Shown: positions 12,101 to 24,100 of the stretch, in pieces
How positions within the stretch are numbered: the first letter of the stretch is position 1
How the letters are laid out: each line of letters begins with the position of its first letter
Source of the DNA: Orthonyx spaldingii
Lineage: Eukaryota; Chordata; Aves; Passeriformes; Orthonychidae
Reading direction: 5' to 3'
Assembly: GCA_013397795.1 (NCBI GenBank)
Contig: VZTJ01005907.1
Span: 1,840,585-1,904,584, forward strand
Length of the DNA stretch: 64,000 nucleotides
Made by a program: the position numbers and the translations under genes
The notes under the pieces: model-generated
What the model saw: the letters and a program-made list of their open reading frames with translations, nothing else
The model's database searches: none
What the model was told of the DNA's origin: nothing

Positions 12101-15100
12101 CTTTGTAAAACCAATTCCATCTCTACTGTGCACTGCTTAACTATATGATCATATTTTTGTCTGCACGACTCTTGTCTCCTTTGGAGTGGACAAGGATGGA
12201 CAGATGTAATCACTAAGTGGCAATTCAATATTCTGTTTATCTCTTCTATTTAATGTGCAGCCACAAACTTAATCTACTGCATTATTCAAATCCTGCCTTA
12301 CAGACAAAACTATCAGTATTTTGTGGGCTTTTCTATTATGCTTATCACTTTAGCATCTAAATATTTCATGAATGTATATATAGGTTTATTCATTGTGTAT
12401 CTTTCAACTTGGGCAAGAAACCAAGCAAGGATACCATAAGAACAGTGTTTGTTAGTGTACAGTTCTGAATGTATCCAAAGCATGCCTAACTCGTGTCTTT
12501 GATCATGTAAATAAAGCAATTATAATGCATGGTACTTAATGAAAATGCATATGCCACAAAGAACCTTAATTTTTTCTGATTTAAATGATTGATCTTGCAA
12601 TCTTAACATGAATTTTTAAATAGTCTTTATAGCAGCAAAAGAAAAGTGTAGGGAAAAAAACCCCACAAATTCCATCATATTGCAGTTCATTGACACCTAG
12701 GTAGGTCAGTTGAAGAGTTGGAATGTTTAGGTCCAAGGTACCAATTTCTGCTGATTGAGTTAAAAATATCTCAGAATGGTGTTTGATTGTCACCTCCTAT
12801 GTTGATGAGCCCTGGAGAAAAATAAGATACACTGCTCGTGAGGCTGGTCCAGGATCCTAGCTTGTATTCCAAGATCTGGAGGCAAGGGTGATTCACGGTA
12901 CTCAGAGCTTTTTGCTCAAGATGGTCTTGTTTCAGTCATGGGCTTTTCATCCTGGTTTAATCCTTTTCTAACATATCCCTCTTGTTGTACATAAGGATAC
13001 TGGGTACTGGATGAAAATCCTTGGTGTAATGCCAGTTCAGCCAGCTCTCATATCTTGGGTCCTTGTATGGCTTCTTTATGGTGCACTTCTGTTTCCTGCA
13101 TAGCAGTATATCCCTTCTCTTTCTAAGTCCAATCTGTTTTGTAATTCTCCCCTTTCCCAGTCCTCTTGTCTTCTACAACCAACCAGCTGCCAGTGGCTCT
13201 CAGACCATTTAGATCTTTATTGATTTGGTGTTCCTTCTCCCACATTTGAACTGGGCAACTTGCTGCTCATGCTGCAAGAGCATTGAGAGTACAGAAGACA
13301 CATGTTCTCTGCTTTCAGTTCCAGTGTGCAGACAATTCATGGTGAACAGAAGCTGTAATTGCAAGGGAAGTTCTGCTCCGACTCTGGTAACTCTGAGCTA
13401 GACAAGGGTACCTCCAGGGCAAGTACCTGCAAGACTTCAGCAAAACCAAATGAGCATGATGTAAGGTGTTTTTTCAGCCTTGTTCAAATTGGAGCAGATT
13501 GTTAAACTGGCCACAAAGGCACATCTTGAGAAAGAAGCCCACTTTTGCCCAGCATCAAATCCGTGTTCTAAAATGGAGAGCTCCTTAAACAAAAGGTCAC
13601 CAGAATTTGTCTCAAGTGGAATAGTAGATTTTTCTCAAATCCAATTCTTGGGGAAGAAAAAAGAAACCCTCAGCTTTTTGGTCAGTTTTCTGCTACAGTG
13701 CTACTGGTTTCTACTACCAGTTTCCTACCATTGGTTAATATTTGACAAATTTGCTGTGAGGTTAAACCGGGTTCTTATAGTAGTAAACATGGAACAATCT
13801 TTCTAACAGACAGTGCTGCCAGTATCATGTTAATTTCTCTGAATAATAATCCAAAGAGGAAATATATAACCCCACCATTGCCTTCACAGCACTTGTTAAT
13901 ATTGCTGCTGAAATGCAAATCTATACAGAATGAGATGCTGGTTTGTTTTAGTATTTTTGTTTTTCTTTAGCCTTGACTCTATTGTTTCATTGGATAAAAG
14001 AAATACTTCCAAGTAGGAGTAGAGTGCCTGAGAAGGCTGTATAAATAACATGCTTTCTCTAAAGCAGAGATGTAGCCAAATTAAAGAATGTTGGACTCGT
14101 ATTTCTGTTTTGTGGGTGTAAATTAACACTTTTTGTTGTTGTTAGCTTCTCTGGCATTGTTGCACATGAAAGAGTAATTAGCATTTTTAAATTGCTGGAG
14201 GTTATGGGTTCATTTTAGATTTAATTCAATTAAACTGCATCACATGCTATTGGTTGAAAGTAATGTATTGAACTAGTGCATGCTCTAACTTTTCCCTTTC
14301 TTAGCATTTGTAGGTCAAACTACAGACGCTGCTACTGGAACTGCTTCAATAATTGTCAACAGTGAAGGTACATATTTCTGCTCTGAATTGTCCTCTTTGT
14401 TCTGCCTTTACAGCCATAAAAGAAACCTTTGCCTTGTCACTGTTAATTGGGGAAATTTTTTTCAACATTTTTCATTTTTTTCATGCTTTTATTCACACTT
14501 TATTGCAATTCTGTTAATTGCAGGCAATGCAGGATTAGGTGCCTAAAAGCAGCAGAATCAGGTGCTTAAATTAGCAGTGTGATAGCCATAATTCAATCAG
14601 CCAGCTGATCGATCTAGTTTTACGTTTTGTGAACACACAGTGTATTAGAAAGTTAAAGCTCTCCTTTTCCACTACAACTTATCCAGCATTTTTTCTATAG
14701 ATTCATTTAGGTTGAAATAGACCTTTTAAGATCACGGAGTCCAACCATTAAGCCAGCACTGCCAAATATACCACTAAACCATCTACCTAAGTGCCACATG
14801 TATATGTCTTTTCAATACCTCTAGGGTTGGTGACTCAACTGTTTCCCTGTGCATCCTATTCCAGTGCTTGACAACCCTTTTAGTGAAGAAATTTTTCCTA
14901 ATATCCAATCTAAGTCTCACCTGGTATAACTTGAGGCCATTTCCTCTGGTCCTATGAGGGAAGGGTTTGCCTCCTCAGGACACCAAGTGAGTCATTACGC
15001 CTCTAATCATGAAAAGGAATTGTCCTCAGTGTAGAAATATTTATGTTGATCTTGTAATTTTACCACAAATCTTGATTCCAAGTTGCATCTGCAGTGATGA

Positions 15101-18100
15101 GTACACAGTGAAATGGCATATCTTTTTTCTTTGTTAGTTTTCCTTAGTCTGTGCCTTCGCTCTTTTAGCAGGGGAAGAAATAAAGATTTGGCTTCTTTTC
15201 ATATTATTTTTCAAGACTGCTAAACTGTCCTCAGAAAATTTTATATCTTTTCCTCAAGCATAATTTAATCAGCCAGCTGATCTACGTAGTTTTATATTTT
15301 CCTGAACACCCAGTATGTTAGAAGGTTAAAGCTCTCCTTTCCTACTAGAACTTACCCATCACTGTTGCTATGGAATCATTCAGGTTGATAAAGACCTGTA
15401 AGACCATTGAGTCCAACCATTTCCCGAGCACTGCCAACTCTACCACTAAACCATATACTTAAGTGCCACCTCTACATGTCTTTTCAAGCTATTTCCTCAA
15501 GCTATTGAGAGCCCTTAAAAGAAGCTTGTCTGGATCAAAATATAGTGCTCAGGACTGATAATGTTTATGCAAACATAACAAATTAAGTGTGATTGGATTA
15601 GTTCACTTTTGGAGTTGCTAAGAGGCTTCATTTGAACAGTTACCACAGCTTAGCTGACACATCAACTTAACAAGCTTCTATGTAACCTGATGGTAGCACA
15701 TTGGGCTACAGCTCAAAATGGGAAAGGAAACATAACTATTTACTCACGCAGCAAAACTGGGAAGGAACTGTGACTAAAGGCAAGCCTACACAGGAATATT
15801 CAGGAAAATTAGGCAAATTAGTTGGAGATGTGAGTTTAATTTTCCCTAAGTAAGATTAATCCAAGCCTTGCATGACAGCTCTAATTCAGAAATAAGGTAA
15901 TGCTAATACATTGGATAACGTGGATACCTGCCTGTTAACTTCCACCTCCTTTTCTTGGTTTGGATCAGCAGGCAGATTACACAGCAACTCTTGACACTCA
16001 TTTCTTATGCTGCCTACAGTCACTATGGCCATTGTAAGTAGGAGGGACAATGGGAATCCAGTAGCACTCCTGGGCCTCACTATTTTGTAAATGTTTTGCA
16101 CTGGGCTTACTGTCTGGAGTAGTTGAATAAGAACCAGTCTTATTATTTCCCAATTCATATGCAGGACCAACTAAGATAAAAACAGTCTAAACTTGAATGA
16201 ACAGGTGATGACCTGTTAAAATTCTAACATCATTAATTTTTCTGAAGGATAAGGAACAAAACAATCTTGTGGATGTAAAACTGTTATAAGCACCAGAAAA
16301 GGGAAAGGGAATTTTCAGGGCCATGAGGTTCACAGTGGGCTATCTTACGTGTTAGTGTCAGTGTGAAGGGTATATGACAGGCTTGTGATTCACATAGAGA
16401 CATGAATAATGCATAATATCATGTAGTTTGTGCCTCTGAGTAACTGAAAAATCATATGCTAAGTTAGCACTGGCCTCAAATTAAACTTAAAATCTAGTAG
16501 AAGAGTAAACCTGGTCAGAACTATGCTCTAAAGCAAACAGATGCACAGAATTGGTAATGGTTCTCGTTGTTACTTCTCTCAAAAACCATCTGGCGCCTGA
16601 ATTGAGTAAATTGCAGTAAAATAGCAGTACTTATGTGCTTTGCTGTTGCAAGAGACATTTTCTTTTTTTTTTTCTGTAGAAACCTGGCTGATTTGACCTA
16701 AACAGGCTTTACAGCAGTTTTCAAAGGGCTTGTCTACACATGCATGTTTTACTGCAGTGGCTGTGCTGGCATAGCTGAAACACCACAGCACTCAATGGAC
16801 TGATGTAAAATAGTTTCTGCTGGTTCAAATTATACCTGAAAGGGAAGCATTTGAAGCTGGGGTTGGTGATGGTGTTTTGTGTTAAGATGAGAGACAAATA
16901 AAAAACATAGCCATCATCTCTTTAAATTGACAAGTTTTCATTGCCGTATTGCTACACACCTAACCTACCCTTCTTACCAACTCTTTACAAGTACTGATAC
17001 TTGGGGAAAATACCATCTCAAACCAACTGAGAAAAATCACAGGGAGAAGTAGGAGATATGCAAGTAGAGGGTGCATGAGACTGTGATGTATGAGTGAAGG
17101 CAGAGCAAAAGAAAGCTGTGGAGATCACAGACAAGGCTCTGCAGTGAATCTTCTCTGATGTTACCTCTGTCTGTCTAGCTGGCACTGCAGAATTTCTAGG
17201 AAGTTTTTGACTGGTTACTGAATTGCATAAGTATAACTCATCTACTATTGTAATTAGCAGAGTGCTAAAAAATTGAAAATTATCAGGCACATTTGATACT
17301 CTCGAAGTTGACTATATTCTGGGGCAATACAGTATAGTTTCAATAAAAGATAGAGAGGTTAAATCTCTGCTTTAATGCAAAATGGTGGAGAGATGTTTAA
17401 CGAGTTTATAGAGCTGCACTGAAAAATCTGCAGCCTGGAGATGCTGTGAAGGTTCCCTCTGGGCTGGTCTCAGAAATCTGTGCAGAAATATTTCTGGGAC
17501 CTTGTGTTCCTTCCAGTTGTTCTCTTTTATGCTACTGTCTTTTCAGAAAGTTTTGGTTTGACTAAACACAAGCTTCAGTATACCAGGACCCTGTACACTT
17601 CAAATCTGTACTTTCTTTCTTAAGGATAAAAGCTGGTACATCCAGCTGCTTTTCTTAACGCATTTTCTTCGAGGAGCATCACACCACTTTGAACCCCAGG
17701 TTTTGTTTCCTCTTTCAGTCTGCCTTCTTGCCACTAGCTGTGTCACTTAGCACACTTTGTGCTAGCAATGTGGTATTGGATGGTAAGAGTTCCACAAAGT
17801 GATGATGTGTGTTGTACTTTTACACACACTTGTAGGGAGGGGAAAACCCTCTTCGTGGATAATTTTTTACATGATTACCTCTGAAGGTTATTGCAGCTTT
17901 GTCCATATCTGGTACTGACTGTTGATGGTGCCATTATGTTGGCCTAACCGGGCTTGAGGTTTGAACAAGTCCAACAACTTTCATATTCATAGTAAAAATT
18001 CAGTGGAGGCACAACAGAGATTGGCAAGTCATGATTAAAATTCTCTTGATTATTGCAAGTTAGGACTTAGAGCTCACCTACACAGAACACCGCAAGATAG

Positions 18101-21100
18101 TCCTCACTTGAGACAGGCATTGTGCTGACTTTACGATAAAGTTATTAATCATTCATGAATAGTGAATAGACATTATTTTGTAAGTTGAGTGTACCTTCAG
18201 TACCAAAGCTCTACTAGTAAAACAACATTCAAAATATATATTTAGGTAAGGCTAAGTAAACAAGGAAAACTTAGAATACATATGCCGGCTTGTTTGTATT
18301 ATTATACTTTCCATAGAGGAAAATCTTTGGTTTGAACCTTCAGGTTTATGAAGAAATGTCACCTGAATTTTAGAGAGTTTCTACATAGTGACTTTCTTCA
18401 TGAACTTGTATGTTTTGTGTGCAAGACTCTTCAATACTTCTATCAAGTGGCTGCCTAGAAATTATAATACTATAATACACCCAAAACTCACTCTCATGTT
18501 CATGAACTGTGTGATTTGGCAGCACATGTTTTTCTTGTAACGTTCTTTTCTGGTCACAAATATAATTTTGTTCTGTATGAATTATTATGCACGAGCTCTA
18601 CTGCTATTGTTACAATTACATTGTTTGATCTGTCTGATACTTTGATGAATTCTAAGCACTACTGATGGTTTTTAGGCTTGTCGTCTAGTTTTAAAGAGTG
18701 ATATTTATTGCACTGTGGTGTTTACTGGTTTGACATTTGATTTTTCCACTGGCACTTCTCATCTGGTGTCATGTATATGATGGCCCTTGTGAAAAAAAGT
18801 CTGGCTTGAGTTATCCATCTTTCTAAGAAGTGGCAGTAGCAGTTTTCGAAGCCCAACGTAGGACAGTATTTATGCATGCAGCATTCATCCTGACTGGACC
18901 CAATCCCCATCTGGTGTAAGCTTATGCAAGCTTATCAGTTTCATTTAGCTATTACAGCTTATAACAAGTGTGAATGTGGCCCTTAATATTCTAGCTGATG
19001 TCTGCAAAACTCAAAAGTTATATAGATGTTCCCATCAAAATTGATATTTTTAGTCTAAAAAAAGAGATTTTAGAATTAATGCAAGTAATGCAGTAAATAT
19101 ATCGTTCTCATTCTTGGTGTGGGTAACGTTTTACCTCAGCTGAGTAGTTTTAAAAGTTAGGTCTGCACCTTAAGGCTTCACCTAGGGTTAACAGAGGTAC
19201 ATGGACCTTTCTGGACAATAGTTTATCTCCTCCTCAAACAGATACCTAAGATATGTAAGACTAAAAAAACCTCTGAAAATATTTGTCTCTTCTCCTTGTT
19301 GAAGGAACGTAGAAAAACAAGTTTTAGAAATTAGTTTTCTTAGACTTTTCTAGTGTGTAGGATTTTTTTTAAACTTAAAAAATTAGTTCATGTTGGACAA
19401 GATGAATCTCACCCCTCTTTGCCATCTGTCTTTAACTCTGTTGTCCCTGATGCTGAATTCCCATCTGATTTCCCTGGCAAGAAATAACTGCTTTCAAGAA
19501 AATGGTTGCTGTTAATAAAAATTTTGTATTGTGAGTGTACGGGTCCAGATTCTGTCTTCATGCACCCTGGTGCAAGTTTGTAGTGACTGCTTTCATTAAG
19601 TAAGTGTGGTATATATAGCTAAGAACAGGATGGGGGGTTTTTCCCTCCAGCTTGGGTTTAGTCCATCTGGACTGTTGCACCACAGTAGGTACTGCATTTC
19701 CTTGCCAGGTTTGAAAGCAGACTCTAAGTCTCTGACCTTTCGTAGTTACCAAGAAAAGCTTCAGACTGTCATCCAGTGTAGCATGGTCTACCTTGAATTT
19801 GCACATATGGGTTTAAGCAAACAGCCCTCCTTACTGCCTTGGACCATTAGCTCTAAAGTCTAATAATAATATACATGTCAGTACAGCTAAATAGTTCAGC
19901 AAGATAATGCAGCAAGACATGTGGATAGGCTCTGAGATTCTAGGAAGCACAGAGGCCAGGCAGAAATGAAAGAGATTCTTGTTCCACTGATTCCCTGTCT
20001 TTTACTGCTTGCACTGCTGCACCCTAAAGCTATCAAAATATATGCTTGGCAAAATAGGTATGATTTGCCTTTGAATATTTCCTCAACAGGATTCAGATAT
20101 CTTTGGTAACATTTACTTGTTGCAGAAGGTTTTTTGTTTTCTTTTCTTTTGTTTTTTATCCAAGATGCCCATCATTGTCTGTTGAAAAGCAGGGCGTTGG
20201 CTTTAAGTGCTGAGGTTTTGCTTTTCATACGCAGCTGTTCTGTACCACACCATTGACAGCAGAATTGCTTTGGAAAGCTTGGGTCCCTCCCTCTGAGATC
20301 ACTATATTATTCTTTCCATTGTCCTGCTTTCTTTTCAGAACGTATTTAGGGAGAGAAGCTTTGCACGTTCTTAGTCAAAGGACTTTGAAGTCACATTCAA
20401 CAAAAATAATGTATTTAAAAACATAAATATTTATTTGCAGAGTAATTCAGTTCATTACAGAATTGGTAGCCTTTAATGATTGGCAGTCCTTAAAGGAATC
20501 TTCAGCGGGGGCGGGCTGAGTCTGTAAATCAAGGAACAACTGACTTATTGAAGTTAATACCTGAGTGATTAATAATAAATTTTAATTTGAAGGCACCCAT
20601 GCCTGAAGGCCTCTAAGTGTTGTAACAGAGATTAAAAAAAGAAAGAAGCTGCAATGAAAGAAGGTGAATTGTGTGTCTGAAGAAAAACAAAAGGGTATTT
20701 GGAACCTACATAAATGAACCTCACCTAACTAAAACAAACTACAAGAAAAAAAGGATCTTAGATGTGCTTGGAGACACTACCGTGCTTCCACACGCGTAGC
20801 TTTGCTTAGACCATTCTCCTGGCCAGCTCTAAGAGCAGAAGAAGCTGTTGCCCACCTTCTTTACTGACTTCTGATAAAGCTTTCGTTAGACACAGGCATC
20901 ACCTTTCTGGGCTTTGGTGACAAACTGGTTCTGGTTTTCATGGCAGGTAGGAGCCCTAACTTGAAATTTCTCAGGTAAATGGTGCAAGCCTGCTTTTCTG
21001 AAATCTAAAGAATATGCATAATTTTCTTAACTGTGTGAAATACTTTTTGTTCCTAGTTGATAGGAAAATTAAAATTTTTATGCCATTTTTGGTATATGAA

Positions 21101-24100
21101 TTCAGTAATCACATTGATTCTTTTCTCTTCCAAATGCTACTGGAATATTTTAGGAAGATGCAAATATCACCCTCAGCATGTATCCGCCATCTCCACTGTG
21201 ACTAGTACAGTGCTTCTTTAGAGTTCACAGAAAACACCAAAATCAGACTGGGGAATGCCCATACATGATTTTTCCCAAAGGAATATATATTGCATTTGTT
21301 GTGCAGTGTTCATTAGTACATTGATCTTTTTGATTATCCTCTGACATATTTTTATATTTGAAAATGTCAACAATGCATACAATTGGAATGGGTTTTTTTG
21401 GAAAGTAAATTGAAATACTCATCTGAAATGTATTGTAAAAAAATGCAAGGAATTGTTTTACATACTTCATTGCCAAAGTTAAAGTAAAAAATACAATATC
21501 TTCTCTTTAGGACAGAATGTTATTGTCATAGTCCCAGGAGCCAACCTGTTTTTAAATTTTGAAGACCTGAAGAGGGCTTCTGATGTCATCTGTAAAGCCA
21601 AAGTGGTTGTTTGCCAGCTAGAAATAACCCCTGCTGTTTCTCTTGAAGCTCTGAAAATGGCACGTGCCAGTGGAGGTAATTTAACATAAGCCATTCTCTC
21701 TCTTTCATTTGTGCTACATGAAAAATACTCTTTATCCTGCTTTCTAAATAAAGATCCTGTAGTCTATTCTGGTTTCTGTCATAATAGTTTTATTTAGAAT
21801 TGAAACAATAGCCAACAAATTCATGCTATGCTAATGAAAACTGAATTCACTTTAAAAATTTTGCAGAGTTAACCCTGAATAGCAAATCAACTCATACCCT
21901 TGTAATCTCCCTGTATATGTCTGGTGCTGCATTTCCTCCTATTTTCATGCTGTGACTAAATGCAGTTTAATTTTGGTGGGTCAGGAGCTATGGGCCTGAC
22001 TCTGCCATGATTCCAGAGCAGAACAGGCATAATGAATGCAAGTCAGTAAAGTTCCACACACAGGAAAGTGAATGAAATGACCTCCAAACCAATGCCCTTG
22101 TTCTCCAAGCATAGCAGTAGGTATGGCTGTGGTTTTTTATATAGTAGTTGACATCCTTAAAAAAAAAAAAAAAAAAGGCAAGCTTTTTCTTTTTAACTAA
22201 AATTCTTAGAGTGTGACTGGGCATGATGCCATTGCATAGACACAGTCATGGTCTGTGAAATTATTAGAAAATGGTTACTGTACTGTACTTTTAAATGTAG
22301 GGCATTGTTCCTTCAGTGTAGCATATACATAGATGAAAGCTGACATTTTGCTTGAGCAGGATGGGGTTTCATTACCAACATAATGTTTTTGTTGTTTAAG
22401 TGTCTGTAATGCTTTCAGTTACTCAAGCACAATTACCACAGTATTTGAACACTAAGTAAATAATTATGCAAGAGAGGCATCTATATGAGATTAAAAAAAT
22501 GTTTTTCCCTTCTATCCAGAAGATCAGACTGGGAGGGCACAGCTCACAGCATAGTCAGTCACACAGCAGATGAGGGATGGACCTGGGATCAGAACTAACT
22601 AGTTTCTTGAAGCTGGGCCCAGGCTTGCTCCAGGAGATCACAGCACACTGGGATTGTGGGTTCTCCAGCTCACCTTCTGCACCATGACCTGTTGTGCACC
22701 TGTTGCATGATATTTTTCTCATTACATTTTATGAAAATGGATAACAGCATTCTTAATCTAGTGGTTAATGGACTCTGGTTGATTCATGAATCAATATCCA
22801 TGACTTACTTTGTCTATTTCTAACTTTATGAACAGTTTTGGCAAGATGCTTCACACTTTTGTCACCCTCCTATGGCAAGATGCCAGCCTGTGACAGAAGA
22901 AAAGACAAGATTTTTTAAAAAGCAATTGAAAAAATTCGAACTTGATACACAGAACAGGCATACAAGCAGTTAGCAACTGTAGACAGCACAATATATCAAG
23001 AAAAGATATATTAACTGTGGGCCAGCTGTAGTTCTGTGCTGTCAGTGTGTTATCATTGTGCATCTCTTCTGTCAGGGAAGTTTGGTTGCTTCTGCTTTAA
23101 AACAATAGGCTACACATGTTCAAATGTCATGTGCCATCAAATCTAAGTAAACAGCTGAGTTTGTAGCACTGTAAAAACCTATCTGTAGCCAACAATAAAT
23201 TGTTAATGCAATTTCCCTTCTTTTAGTCTGCAATATCCTCATGTATTATGTAGCACTTCATGTTAGAATGTTCACTTGACTATTTTTGTGTAAACCAGAT
23301 GCATACCCAGATGCCTCAAACCTCTGGTTCAGTGGAGGTTTTTTTGCTTGTTTTTCTTCATTCTTACTGAAAGAAATAAGAGGGAAATAATATGGAGACA
23401 TAGGAAAGAACTCTTTGTTTCTCTTCAGTGAGGGTCATCTGGATCTGTAAGCTGGAGAGGGACATCTCATGTATGACATCCTCTCATTTTGAAACTGATT
23501 ATTCATTATTCTTGTGACAGTCTTGGTGAGGAAGGCAGGGAGGGAGGGAGGCATGGAGGCATGGAGGCATGGAGGCAGGGAGGCAGGAAGGCAGGGAGGC
23601 AGGGAGGCAGGGAGGCAGGCAGGCAGGCAGGAAGGAAGGAAGGAAGGAAGGAAGGAAGGAAGGAAGGAAGGGTTGTGAATAACTATATGAAGTAGGTATA
23701 AATGGTAGTGGAAATCTGACTGGACAATTATAGGTTTTTAGTGGTCGATGGTGAGAAGCTGCTGCAGCTTCCAAAAAGTCTGGGTTTGGGCTTCTCTAAT
23801 GACAGACTCCATAAAAGATGGATGATAATGCCCAGCATATTAATACTGTCATGAAGAATGAGCTGGTAGCAGCCTCAGTTAAAGGTTCCATGTCACTTGC
23901 AAGAAATGAATCTATTTTTCGGATGCTTCAAGTTTTTAATCTTGGGCTACAGTTTTTCATAACAGCTGTTTGTCTGTGGTTAAACTCTTTGTGATTTCTG
24001 CCAAAGCACTGTGGTTGCAGAAACCAGGCAATGGAAAATGCCTCCCACCCTACCCTAGCTTTTGAATTATGAATACCAGCTACCTTAAAATTTACTTAAG

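Larger units (their letters stand above)
14368..21510 (+). other. RBKS: RBKS intron 4
   Basis: A 7.1-kb intron. Its 5' part holds a CR1 fragment (14698-14990) and a duplicated CR1-plus-flank segment (15260-15486). From 15500 to 21510 I see only unique AT-rich sequence, with no supported coding or RNA feature. Confidence 0.85.

Noticed and set aside
22150..22180. A18 run as the tail of a processed pseudogene
   Set aside because: No recognisable gene-derived sequence or target-site repeat was seen next to it.
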